DNA of 64,000 nt from Echria macrotheca (lineage: Eukaryota; Ascomycota; Sordariomycetes; Sordariales; Schizotheciaceae): NCBI GenBank assembly GCA_030411725.1, contig MU839841.1, positions 930,001-994,000 of the forward strand, read 5' to 3'. A model generated the notes under the pieces. The model worked only from the letters and a program-made list of their open reading frames with translations, searched no databases and was not told the DNA's origin. How positions within the stretch are numbered: position 1 is the stretch's first letter; each line of letters starts with the position of its first letter. The position numbers were made by a program, and so were the translations under genes. Below, piece after piece: positions 1-11,100 of this stretch.

Positions 1-70
1 TTTCGTCGCCAGAGCAAAACACCGACGAGATCTGTGACTTGGTCGATTCCAGAGATTTGAGCGTCACATC

Positions 71-2217
71 ATGACCTCACGAAACCCGTCGACATGGGAC
101 CAGTACGAACGCGGGGCCAACTCGCCGGGGCGCACCGGTAGCGTGTCGTCGATGGGCAACCGCAGCGTCCAGTTCGAGAACGAGTCGCTGCTGGGCCGCA
201 GCGTCGACTCGAACGCCGACGACGGCGAGTGGCCGCACCTTCGTCGTAGGAGATCCTCCATCACCAACCGCCTTGCCGGCCTGACCGATATCGGTGGCGT
301 CAACAGCATCCGCTCCTTCACCCGGAGTTGGCAACGTGCCGCCGGTTTCGCCGAGGTCATCCCTCAGCGGCCTTCCTTCGTCTTCGCTCCCGACCAGGCC
401 CCGATTGGCGCACCCGCCGAGTTCCCGTCAAGAAGGATCGACGTCGAGGGTAGTGCCGAGTATCCCACCGTCCGTTCATCCCTACTCCGCCAGCACTTTG
501 AGGCCGCCTCCTCCCCTAGCGATGGCGGGCGAACCGGCCAGGAAAATCCCGAGCCCAGTGCGAGCCAGCCCAATCCATACGCACACCCACACGGCCATGG
601 CCAACCGGCGGATTTCCGGGAACGTGAGCAAAAGGCACTGGGCGAGGAGCTCACCGGTCTGTTCCGCGTAGGGAGCGCCGGCACGACGACGGGGTCTATC
701 TTCGCGGTTCCACCTCACCTGGCGACGCCCGAGATCATAGGCAGCTATGGCTCCGCCGTGGACTATGGCACCATCCGGTCCGACGTGAGCAGGGCGTCGA
801 TGGCGCAGGCCGCGGCTCTGTGGCAGCAGCAGCAAGAAACTGGCGGCAACGTGCCCGACGGCGAGATCGCCCCGATTCTGGTCAAGGAGGTCGAGCAGGA
901 TGGCAAGATCGTCTTGGCTGTTGAGGGCCAGTCGACCCTTCCCCAGACCGTCTTCAACTCGATCAACGTCCTCATCGGTGTCGGCTTGCTGAGCTTACCG
1001 ATGGGCATGAAGTACGCCGGCTGGATCTGCGGTATGGTGTCCCTGCTTGCATGTGCCGGCCTCACGGCATACACGGCCAAGCTGCTGGCCCGGTGTATGG
1101 ATCTCGACCCAAGTCTCATCACCTTTTCCGATCTCGCCTTCATATCGTTTGGCCGCAACGCCCGTATCGCCACGAGCATCCTGTTCACGCTCGAGCTGCT
1201 CGCCGCCTGTGTCGCCCTCATCGTCCTGTTTGCCGACTCGCTCCACCTCTTGTTTCCCGGATTCCTGTCGTTGACCGGCTGGAAGACGTTTTGCGCCTTT
1301 ATCTTGATACCCCTCAACTTTCTGCCCCTGCGCCTGCTCAGCTTTACCAGCATCGTTGGCATCATTTCATGCCTCAGCATTGTCCTGATCCTGGTTCTCG
1401 ACGGCTTCATCAAGCCGACCGCCCCGGGCTCCCTGCTTGAACCAGCCAAGACGTACATGTTTCCTGAGAACTGGCTTACGCTGCCCCTGTCTTTTGGGCT
1501 GTTGATGTCCCCATGGGGAGGGCATGGCGTGTTTCCGAACATCTACCGCGATATGAGACATCCGTACCGGTACAACCAAGCGCTCAAGATATCCTTCTCG
1601 TTCACATACATCCTCGATGCCACAACAGCCGTTGCCGGCTTGCTGATGTTTGGCGACGGTGTGATGGATGAGATCACGTCCAACATCCTGATGGAAACCA
1701 GCTACCCTCGAGCGCTCACGGTGCTCATGACGCTGTTCATCGCCATCATCCCGCTTACCAAGATCCCGCTGAATGCGCGCCCGATTGTGGCCACGGTTGA
1801 GGTTCTTCTGGGGTTGCACCAGCAGACAGTCGCCGACAACGGCGGGCTCGTCGGCCGGTCAGCCTACTTCCGCGGCATCATGAAGATTGTCGTGCGCATC
1901 GTCACGATTATTGTGTTTTTGGTCATCGCCATCGTCTTCCCGGCGTTTGATAGTATCATGGCGTTTATGGGAAGTGCCTTGTGCTTTACCATCTGTGTCA
2001 CGTATGTCTCTCGCTCACATCTCGGATGTATCATCTGCTGACACTTTGTAGTCTACCGCTTGCCTTCTACCTGAAGCTCTTCAGTCACGAAATCTCTACG
2101 CGCGAGAGAATCGGCGCCACCACCATCATGATCATCTCGACCCTCCTGTCGGTTGTCGGAACCGTCTGGGCATTCTTGCCCAAGAGCCTGATTGGTGCCG
2201 AGGATCCGCAGGTATAA
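71..2217 (+). CDS. AVT1: AVT1-type vacuolar amino acid transporter
   Basis: Two exons, 71-2001 and 2052-2217, with a 50-nt intron (donor GTATGT, acceptor TAG). The join restores the frame and gives 698 residues. The first roughly 290 residues are hydrophilic and probably cytosolic, rich in Ser, Pro and charged residues. A multi-helix membrane domain follows, opening with NSINVLIGVGLLSLPMG, the usual start of the amino acid/auxin permease (Aa_trans) fold. The last helix runs up to the stop. Length and long N-terminal tail match fungal Avt1, the vacuolar H+-coupled importer of neutral amino acids; substrate and location are inferred from the family. The start is the first ATG in frame; no upstream exon is visible in the 70 bases available. 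Without splicing, the frame would stop at 2041 and lose the final helix. Confidence 0.88.
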
Positions 2218-2329
2218 CGCCTGCGTTCAGCGTACGACTATCCAATCGCCGTCTTTGGGAGCCGGGCGATGCGGCCGGTGTGAGAGCGGGAGCGCCTGCC
2301 CGCGCGCGTCGTCGTGCGAAAACGATCAG

Positions 2330-3480
2330 CTTGTCTTGCTCTGTTATCCGGTCCGACTCGGGGCCGTTTCGGTCTGAGTTGGTCAGCTCCGGTCTGATGT
2401 GTCTGTTCCGGGCACCGTCTGTCTTGGTCTGTATCCGTTTGGGTCATGATCTTGCTTGGCTATCGGTTGTCAGCCGGCAATTCTGTCTTGTCTGTCCTGT
2501 CTGTCTGGTCTCGGTCGTTCATCTTGATCAGTTTTGTCCTTTTTGGGGTCGAGTTCATCTTGTCTGCCATTTCCGTCCTGTCCGAGGTCTCGATCACTTG
2601 TGGTCTTGATCAAACCTGTTCTGCCTGTCCTGTTGGCGGCGCGATTAGCCGGTCTGTCAAATTTGTCCGTCCTGGGTCTTGATCAAAACCTATCCTGTTG
2701 GGCCGTCTGCATCACCAGTCGTGCCCATGCCCGTCTTGTCTGTCTGGATCCTGATCATCCGTCGTCTCGGTCAATACCTGTCTGTCTGGCCCCTAGGTCA
2801 GTTCCGTCCTGTCTGTTTGGTCCAGGTCCTCCGTGGCCGTGATCAATTCTGTCCTGTTGGGCCATCTGGTGCTCCCAGCTGTGCTCATTCCCGTCCTGCC
2901 TGTTCGGTCTTGGTCGTTGATCTCGGCTGATTCTGTCCTGTTGAGCCGGCTACCTCGCCAGTCGTGCTCATTCTGTCCTGTCCCGGTCTCGACCATTCGT
3001 GGTCTCGACCAATACCTGCATGGCTCCCGAGCTGGTTCTGTCCTGTTTGTTCGGTCTAGGTCACTGACCTTGACCGATTCTTGTCTCGCTTGGTTGTCTG
3101 GTTTCCGGTCGGTCACCTACCTGTCTGCCTGTCTGATCTCCGGATCAGTTCTGGTCCTGTCTGTCTGGTCTTGGTCATCCGTGGTCTTGATCCTGTCTTG
3201 TTGGCTATCCGGTTTTCGGTTGGTCAATACCTGTCTGTTTGTCTGTCTGATCTTCGGGTCGGTTCTGGTCCTATCTTGTTTGGCTCCCAGTCTACCTGGT
3301 TGGCTAATTCTGGTCTGGAGGATATTTGTTTGTCTGTGGTCTCTCCGGAGCGTCGACTTCGGAGATTACCTTTTGTATCCGGTTCTGGTCTGTGTCATCC
3401 AGAGTATCTGGCTTGGTTTTGTCTGGGTTGGTTTGGTCTTGGTCTGGCAAGCATTTCTTGTTTCTTGCATATCTGTCTGG
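2330..3480 (+). repeat. Degenerate A-poor minisatellite (CTGTCCTG / TGTCTGTCTGGTC)
   Basis: The top strand is dominated by reshuffled copies of CTGTCCTG, TGTCTGTCTGGTC and GGTCTTGGTC and has very few A residues. Longer blocks recur imperfectly: CTGTCCTGTTGGGCC at about 2847 and CTGTCCTGTTGAGCC at about 2936, GTGCTCATTC twice near 2880-2970, and CAATACCTG near 2772, 3010 and 3225. Period is irregular, with blocks roughly 85 nt or multiples of that apart. Long open frames across it, up to 284 codons from 2833, are explained by the low A content, which removes TAA, TAG and TGA. No protein family is recognisable. Confidence 0.75.
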
Positions 3481-3519
3481 CATTTGCATCTGTATACGAA
3501 ATCTGTACTGTGCTCTGCT

Positions 3520-3536
3520 GGGGGGGGGGGGGGGGG
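3520..3536 (+). repeat. Homopolymer tract of 17 G
   Basis: An uninterrupted run of 17 G lies just downstream of the minisatellite. It is unusual in length for a fungal intergenic region, prone to slippage and sequencing error, and could in principle form G-quadruplexes. Confidence 0.9.
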
Positions 3537-6181
3537 TGGTAGTGGCACTGGCATTGTTGAGGGGGGACTCAAGGCTGATGCCAGTGTCGTCGAACCGGTT
3601 GACCTGTTTTGTCCTGGAATTCTGTGGGGTTTGGCGTTTAGCATCATCGGGATTTGTTGTGGGTACTTAGCATGCTTGCATATCTAGGCAACGGTAGCTT
3701 TGGTTTGGTTAATTGCAAGGGGCTATCGTGTAATCCATACAGTCTGATGATTGATGACAAAGATTGATGTGTTGTGGAAGAGGAAGAAGAGCCTCGGGCC
3801 TGTTTAAATACAGGTCTGCGTGCCTCCTTCCTATCTTACTGGTGGCCTTTGCCTGGCCCAACAAGTTGCTATGTTGGTGACCTTTTGTTTATTTCTGTGC
3901 GAGGTGTGTTTCTGGCGGCGGTGACTTGCTGTTATAGACTAAGGCCAGATACTCAAATACTCATGTATTTTGCCTTTCATTCAGGGACGCTAAGTGAGGA
4001 TCTAAACACAGTAGTCACATGCGCCTCGCTGCATGATGATCGTTTCTTCCACCTTGTTGAATCGTCACATTGTGGTGTTGACCTGGTGTATCCTAGCTTA
4101 GTTATACTTGTACATCATCCAAGTCAAGGTAAGAACACAGGCTTACGACGACTCGCCATCTATCATCGTCTGACAAGCGGAACTAGTATGTGGATAACGT
4201 TGGTTGGCCCGAGTTGGTCCTAAGTCTAGCGACGTCAAGACTAAGGCAAACCAAAAGAGTTTGGCGGACTACATAACGGACCGACTGACTGACGGACGGG
4301 TCCCTAATTCCGTCTCGAAACTAAAAATGGACGGCCTTGTCGCACCCTATGCCTAGCTAGGTATACGCCATCAAACTCGCGAACAGACAGATCAACATGA
4401 AGGAGCTGCAGTGGGTGGCTAGACTACCCCAAGGTCCCGAATAGTCTAAATCAACCACAACATCACACCCAACCGTACAGGCATCAGACTTAGATACCTA
4501 GACTTGCTAGATAGAAACACGTCATCAGTACCGACTGTCCGACTTGTTCCTCCTCTGTACCACTTAACGTTGAAGCTACCTAGTTGCCTAATTCTCTGTT
4601 CAAAACTCTTCACCTCACGTTGTCACCATCTCAAACGGAACTCCGGAGGAGAGTGGACAGACTCTTTACCGGTGCGGAAGCCAGAAACACAAACCGTGCA
4701 CCTAAATTCCTCTCGATGAAAACCACCATTTGGGCACATTTATATACGAATAAACATACCAACGCCCCATATCCACCCCCCACCCCCTTGTACTCTGTAG
4801 AATACCTCCCACCCCCTCTACCCCTTACAAGGTACCCAACACGCACACACACATGTACCGAGCTAACCATCGGAGGCATATCCACCCCCCAGGACATCGT
4901 TTTGCCGGTCGACGACCACAACCCTTTTAAAGGACCAGCACACTAGGTGCTACCAATGTGGGGGATGAATTTACCATCTCATGACGGGCACATATCCACC
5001 ACCCAACCCGACCCGGACCGGACCTCCAAGCCCAAACCTAAGGCAAAAGGAAGGGATACCTACCACCAGTACCACCAGATCAGAGAGATAGATCAAAGCA
5101 TCGGATACCACACACACTCAAGCCTCGTTCGCCCCCTTGCCGTTGTCAATGCACAATACCTACCTACCTAGATACATACATATATACATACAGAACACAC
5201 AAAGATGGCAATCCCATAGAAAAAGCCGTACAGTCAAGCCCAACCTTCAGGCAGGCAGACAGACAGACAAAACCACTCAACAGAATCAACAGAATCAACA
5301 GAAACACGCATGAACCTTGCACAAGCATCGCATCGGCATCGTCACATCTCTCTCTCTGAAAAAAGAGAAGCCCCTTCTCAACCCGCCACGTTCGCCACGT
5401 CCGCATCCGTCTGCCCCGCCTCGTCCAATCGATCTGATCTCATGATCCAGTTTCAACCAGAGAGCGATATACCGCATCATGCACACATACACACATGCAC
5501 ATCCTTTCATCCACCCATCCATGGATTACACAGAGCATACATACCCTCCGTGCTGGACAAATACCCCGCAGTCTGTTACTCCTCGTCTGTACCCCGTACG
5601 CGAGTACCGAGTCCCGACGTGTCTCGGCTTTCAACTCACCCTGACCATGTATCTTGCACCATCGCTGTCCTACACAAACTTGCCTCCTGACATCCAGTTA
5701 TCACATCTCACAAAAATCATCGAGAACCAATTCGGGTGGGTAACTTCTGGTATTCTAACATCTGGACGAGAATATCTAATACACAGAAAGCGAGCTGGGC
5801 TGCTCCATCATCCCAAATAACATGATCGTGAAACAAAACAATGCTGACCCCGCGGTTGCAACTGCCGCCGAACGAATCCAATCCCATGTCCAGTTTCTCC
5901 TGCCGCCTTATTTCGTTTCGTTCGTCTATACAAGAAAAAGAAAACCCCATGCTATGCTATGTAACCCGGCAGATGGATATGTCAAGTCTGATGATAAACG
6001 AGACCCCGCACTCCCTGCGGGTGATGTGAGAAAAACAAGATTAAAAAAGAAACCAGCAAGGGTCAGCAATGTCCTGCGCCGAATAAACAAACATGAAAGG
6101 GGAGATGATGATCAATCGCCATGAGGGATGATGAGAGCCCAACTACAAGTGGCAGGCCGGCACCCGAGATAGCATGCTCGC

Positions 6182-8197
6182 CTAGGAGCATGTCTCTTGC
6201 CAGCCGCCAACCCACTCGACGTCGCCAAAGGCATGGCGCTTCTCCTTGCGCCAGTCGAAGTTCCAATTCCAATCTCGATTGTGTCCCTTGTTCCGAGGGC
6301 ACTCCTTGACCCGCTCCTTGTTGGCCTGGTGGATCCACTTTCCACTCGTCGCCGTCTGATGTGTAGGGGAGACATGGTTGTTCTGGCTGAAGTCCTTGAA
6401 ATGAAATCCGTGAAAGCTCTTGCCACCATGTGGCGGGGACCACGCCTGGTCGTTGCTTGTCTTCTGAGGCCGCGGGCTGACATCGGGAGAGTGTGATGAG
6501 TTGCCAGTGAACGCCCGACGACGCTCACCGAGGACGGCCCACTTGTCCACACCGCTGCGCTTGGGTGACGGTGACTCCGATGACTTTTGCTCCTGCTTCG
6601 GCTCATGCAATTCTTGGAAGAAAAAGCCATCGGCGGTGAGGTCCTCGTCGATGTTGGCACCCAGGGCCATGTCGATGGATGGGATGTCGTGATCGGCATG
6701 AACCGTGGCCGTCTTGGTGGCGGGCGACAGACCGAGGCGGGGAGTGTTGTCGTCATCGACGGGAACGGTAACCGTCTTGCTGTCCTGGCTCCAGGTCCTA
6801 GAGTTCATCTCCTTGAGAGCCTGCATCTGCCGCATCTGCTCCTCCTCCTCGATCTCCTCGTCCCACAAGTCGCTCCAGCTCTTAGATACACCATTGTCCT
6901 TGCGGCCAAAGATGAGCGACATAGCTGATGGGTTGCGGGTCTTGGACATGTTGATGGGCAGCGAGCCAGCCATCGGCGAGACCTTGGACAGCTTGTTGGT
7001 TGGCAGCTTGGGTCGGAAGGTGGTGGGCAGGTTGAACGAGTGCATCGAGGCACCGAGGCTCGAGTTGAGGATCGAGGAGATCGAGGGAGTCTGGGCACTG
7101 CCTGACAGCCAGTCCGTCGTCGTGCCCGACTTCGAGAACAGGTCTTCCGAGTAGCTCTCGTCGTCGGGGATGGCGCTGAGCTGTCGTAGTGGCTTCTGAG
7201 GACTGGCCTGCAGGGCCTTTGCCCACGGGAAGACACCGGTGTCGAGCTGCGGGCTCTGCACCGACGGTGTCCGCAGAGGCTCGCGGTTCGCGCTCGCCAC
7301 GACACGACGGCTTGCCGAGCAGAAATCGTCGAGCGCCTCATCGAGCGTGGTAAAGCTGACGAGGCGGAGGAGGGCCTCGCGGGCGCCGACTAGGGAGCGC
7401 CTGCTCGGGTCCAGGTTCATGCATTGGACGATGACCTCGTAGGTATCTTGAGACATGGACGGGAAGACGTCGAACAGAGACTGCTTGTCGCGCGAGAAGT
7501 CGAGGAACAACGGGTCGTCCTCGGTGGGCGTCGTGAAGGGATTCCGAGAGAAGAGAATGTTGAGCAGACAGATGCCAATGGCCCAAATGTCAGCCTGGGC
7601 GGGCGAGTATCCGGCACCAGCCGAGTCGTATTGCTCCGGCGACATGTAGCGGTCGCTGCCGACAGTGGTCTCGAAGGTCCACTTGTCAGTCGTGGCAAGT
7701 CCGAAATCGCCTAGCTTGACCGAGCCGGACTCGGTGAGAAAGATGTTTTCGGGCTTGATGTCGCGGTGATAAACACCCTTGGCATGAATGTACGAGACGG
7801 CGTCGACAAGTTCCAGCATGAAGCGTCTCACGTGCTCCGTCTCCAGCGGGCCATGGCCGATCCGGATCGCCTCATAAAGATCACCGCGCGGGCAAAACTC
7901 GAGGACAAGGTAGACGTGCGCGTCGGTCTCGAACGAATCGAGGAGGTTGACGATGTTGGGGTGTGTACCCAGGCGTCGGTGAAGAACCAGCTCCTCGGAC
8001 TTGTCGTCGATCGCAAAGTCGTACCCTTCGTTGGCGGCCGTCCTCTTGGTCAGACACTTGATAGCAACGGTCTCGTTAGTCCGGAGATCCGCCGCCATGA
8101 AAACCATGCCGAACGAGCCATGGTTCAGAGGAGCTACTGTCCGGTATCGGCCGTTGAGGACGACGCCGTCCGTGAAGTTGTTGCGAAGGCATTCCAT
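6182..8197 (-). CDS. Ksp1/Ran1-type serine/threonine protein kinase
   Basis: A single uninterrupted exon of 671 residues reads from the ATG at 8197 to TAG at 6182. The frame stays open upstream, but that stretch has no conserved sequence, and the kinase family normally begins just before the kinase domain, so 8197 is preferred. Kinase motifs seen: glycine loop GSFGMV (about 28-32), VAIK with Lys47, HRDIKPEN (144-151), DFG (164-166) and an SPEQ in place of the usual APE. The domain ends near residue 295. The rest is a Ser/Pro-rich tail with few recognisable motifs. Domain order and sequence resemble fungal Ksp1/Ran1-family kinases, which act in nutrient, TOR/PKA and meiotic signalling. The specific role here is inferred. 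It is transcribed divergently from UTR4 across an unusually long upstream region. Confidence 0.88.
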   Translation of the reverse strand: MECLRNNFTDGVVLNGRYRTVAPLNHGSFGMVFMAADLRTNETVAIKCLTKRTAANEGYDFAIDDKSEELVLHRRLGTHPNIVNLLDSFETDAHVYLVLEFCPRGDLYEAIRIGHGPLETEHVRRFMLELVDAVSYIHAKGVYHRDIKPENIFLTESGSVKLGDFGLATTDKWTFETTVGSDRYMSPEQYDSAGAGYSPAQADIWAIGICLLNILFSRNPFTTPTEDDPLFLDFSRDKQSLFDVFPSMSQDTYEVIVQCMNLDPSRRSLVGAREALLRLVSFTTLDEALDDFCSASRRVVASANREPLRTPSVQSPQLDTGVFPWAKALQASPQKPLRQLSAIPDDESYSEDLFSKSGTTTDWLSGSAQTPSISSILNSSLGASMHSFNLPTTFRPKLPTNKLSKVSPMAGSLPINMSKTRNPSAMSLIFGRKDNGVSKSWSDLWDEEIEEEEQMRQMQALKEMNSRTWSQDSKTVTVPVDDDNTPRLGLSPATKTATVHADHDIPSIDMALGANIDEDLTADGFFFQELHEPKQEQKSSESPSPKRSGVDKWAVLGERRRAFTGNSSHSPDVSPRPQKTSNDQAWSPPHGGKSFHGFHFKDFSQNNHVSPTHQTATSGKWIHQANKERVKECPRNKGHNRDWNWNFDWRKEKRHAFGDVEWVGGWQETCS

Positions 8198-11100
8198 TGC
8201 GATTTCGGAATCGAAGCGTGAATTAGGCGTATGGTGTCGTGGTTGATGATACAGATCTGGCTGAACCCTCCCCTTTTTTTTGTCCCCAGAAACCGGTCTA
8301 TAGCGATCAAGGCCCAGTCTTATCGAGACAACTTTTCGACTTTGTACAGCGCGAGGGTATTGGTGAAGATGCGAATGGGAGGATAGTCCAGGAGAGCTGC
8401 GAAGGCAAGAGAGCGAGGGAAGGATGTACAGGGGCCGGGCAAAGAAAACACAAAACTCCTGATCGTTCACTGTCTGAGGCTCATGGGTGGGTATTGTTGG
8501 ATACTCGAAACAAAGGGAATGTGTCGCAAAGGTCGTCAAAAAGGGTCCGCGGGCGGTCCTGAGAAGGCAAGAAAGGTCGTTATGACATCTGAGCGATATC
8601 GAAAAGAAATGAGTGGTATAGGTAGCTGAAGTTGCCGGACGAGGACGGCGGGGAAGCTGCCAGGGAGGACCGGTCGTCTAACCAGTCAACAAAGGGGTCC
8701 CTGGAGATCGGAGGAGAGGAATTGAGAAGTCGAGCTCTCGGCGAGTCGCAACGGTCGTCGACGAGAGGCCGCGAGGGTCGGCTGTGGCAGGGCCGGGAAG
8801 GGGACGCGTGAGACCAGGTGGCAGACAGCAAATCGGGACGAGCTGCAGCTATTGGAACACCTGGCTGGACGTCGTTGAAAACATGCGGGAGTTGGGGTGT
8901 CTTTAGGGAACAGGCGGGAGAAGAGATGACTCTTCAACCCCCCTTGTTCGACAGACGAAGGCGTGACACACAAGCTGGTGGAGTCTCGTTGGGAGTGGCA
9001 ACAACGCGGTGATGTCGGGAGCGAGAAGAGCGACGCGAGGCACTACCAACAACACAACCAGGTCGATGAGGGCTTTTGTTAAACGGAGAGGAAGAGGAGG
9101 TCTGAGGTGATTCAATGCCAGGAGCTTGAGATAACTCGGGGCTTCGTCCAGGTGCTTGCCGATGGGGGCGGGACACGAGTGAGATAAGGACTATCGGGCG
9201 GCGTGGGTCCGAGGCGAGGCCAATCGTATTCGGGGTGCCAGTTGAAGTCGCTTCCGTGAGAGACCTTTAGTCAAAAAGGTCAAACAGACGAGAGAGGTGC
9301 GTGGTGATGGGCGACAGCGACGGCGGGCCGAGTTATACGACGGGGAGCGGATGGCAGAGAAATGGCGGTGGGAGGGTGGGAGAGGATGTAGGATGAGGAA
9401 TGGGGGATGGTGGGAGAAGGGGACTGGAGACCTGGAGATGGAAGATGCAAGCGCAGGGTGTGGAAGGCGACGGAAACGCTCACAGGGAGCACGCGGGCCT
9501 GGACCTGCCTGGCAGTCATCAAAGCGGGCTGAGCGAGAGCCACGCCCAGAAGGGAATGGCCTGGCCAAGGACGAGTTGGCCAGTCTGTGAGCGAGGTCAC
9601 TCGCTCCTGCCACAGAGATGACATGGGGGTCCATCATCGAGTGACGGCCGGAGTGGGCGAGCACTGGGTGACACGCCCGCCATCAGGCCGACAGCAACGT
9701 GCGCGATGCTGTCTTGACACCGTCCCTCATTCTTGGCTGTCTCCACAACAACGCATGTCAGCCAATGGCATCTGTCCAGGACTGCCACGCAACAATCCGT
9801 ACACACACACACCGCTTTGGTTGCGGTACGTACCATTCGCTAGCACCGGCCCTTAGCGTCATCTCCGCCTGCACAGCACTGGCTGGCTTTCATTATCCCA
9901 AAACGCTGCAGGAATGAGTGCCTGAGGCAGGCAGTCCGTCTCCGGCTGGGGGAGGGCTTGATAACCTGATTAGCAGCTACACCGCTATCTCACATCCGAC
10001 TGGTACCTGCTGGCCCCTTGGGGCATGAACAAGAGACTTGGAATTGGGTACCGCTGCATCGCGTCGCCAGGTACCCCATCATCGCCTGCCTTCTTGCCTG
10101 CCCCGTTGTTGAGGACCGCTGGGTGAAGCCACGTTCGCTGTCGCTGCCCCACCCACATCCCGCCAGTCGAGCCAAGTGTGCATCTCCAGGTCCAGAGGCA
10201 TCCCGGCGCCTTGTTCAGGTCCCGAGCATCCAATTTCTCGCAGCTCCACGAGATCAATCTTCGGCGCCTGCGGACCACAGGCAGTGGATGTTGCTTGCGT
10301 GTCCGCGTCGGGGACTGCCCGAGGAGGCAGCGTTGCATGACGCTCGTGACTGACGGCGTTGCGGTAGTTGACGAAAATACTCCCGTTTGACGGCCAGATG
10401 CCGATTCTCTGCCACGGCCGCCAGCACAGAGCAGGACCCCGAAAGACGATGTTCCATTCCAGCTTCCTCTGGTTTCACTTGGGGCAGTTGGAGCTGCCAC
10501 TGCTTGCGGCCCCATTATTGGCCCGGGTCGATATGCACTCCTGACCGGCCGCATCATCTTCCCATTCGCCCACCACGAGTTGTTGATGCACCTGCAATTC
10601 CTTGCTGGTTGCTGGGCTGACCGCCAAAATAGCAATTGGCCAACGACCAGACTCACCCGCGAGTGCTGGCCAGCCACGACGGCGACGCGATGCGGGCGAC
10701 GGGATGTGCAGAGCTTCTTTGACGACATCGTTGACTCGCGGCCCTATTGGCTTCGGGCGACTCGGCATCATCCGTCAATTACTCGACTTGTCGGGGGCCG
10801 CAGTGGACCTCTTGGGCGGCTATACCACAGTACGGATCCATCCGCACAGTGTCACAAACAGCAAGAGAGTCCCTTTTGATTGGTCAACACCGATGTGTCT
10901 CCCACCCCACACTTTCCATGGTTCAACAGCGAGGCCGTGGTGCTGATCACTGCACTGTGGAATGTTGGACACATTCAGAACAGGTCTCACAGCGACTTTC
11001 AGGGTGACATCCACGCTCGGCACCAGGTTCTCTGCTGTTTCGGACAGAGAGCTTCCTCGAGCTTCCAAACCGCCACGCCATTCCTCGCCAGTTCGCGTGC

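Larger units (their letters stand above)
2218..6181. other. 4-kb convergent intergenic region with minisatellite
   Basis: This lies between the 3' ends of the transporter and the kinase. I see no credible gene. Its first part is the A-poor repeat region listed separately. From about 3700 onward the sequence is more AT-rich, with short repeats such as TACC/TACA runs near 5158-5195 and CA-rich patches near 4840-4855 and 5480-5510. Short open frames here have no recognisable protein features. Confidence 0.6.

Noticed and set aside
763..1542. 259-codon antisense frame in the transporter gene
   Set aside because: Shadow of the real coding frame on the opposite strand.
2833..3687. 284-codon frame on the plus strand
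   Set aside because: Open only because the minisatellite lacks A and therefore stop codons; the translation is a low-complexity Ser/Leu/Val string.
8198..8539. In-frame N-terminal extension of the kinase
   Set aside because: The 114 extra residues lack conservation, and the kinase family begins close to the ATG at 8197.
9985..10728. 247-codon frame on the minus strand
   Set aside because: Composition is Arg/Ser/Gly-rich without any family motif, and other long frames overlap it on both strands, as expected by chance in GC-rich DNA.
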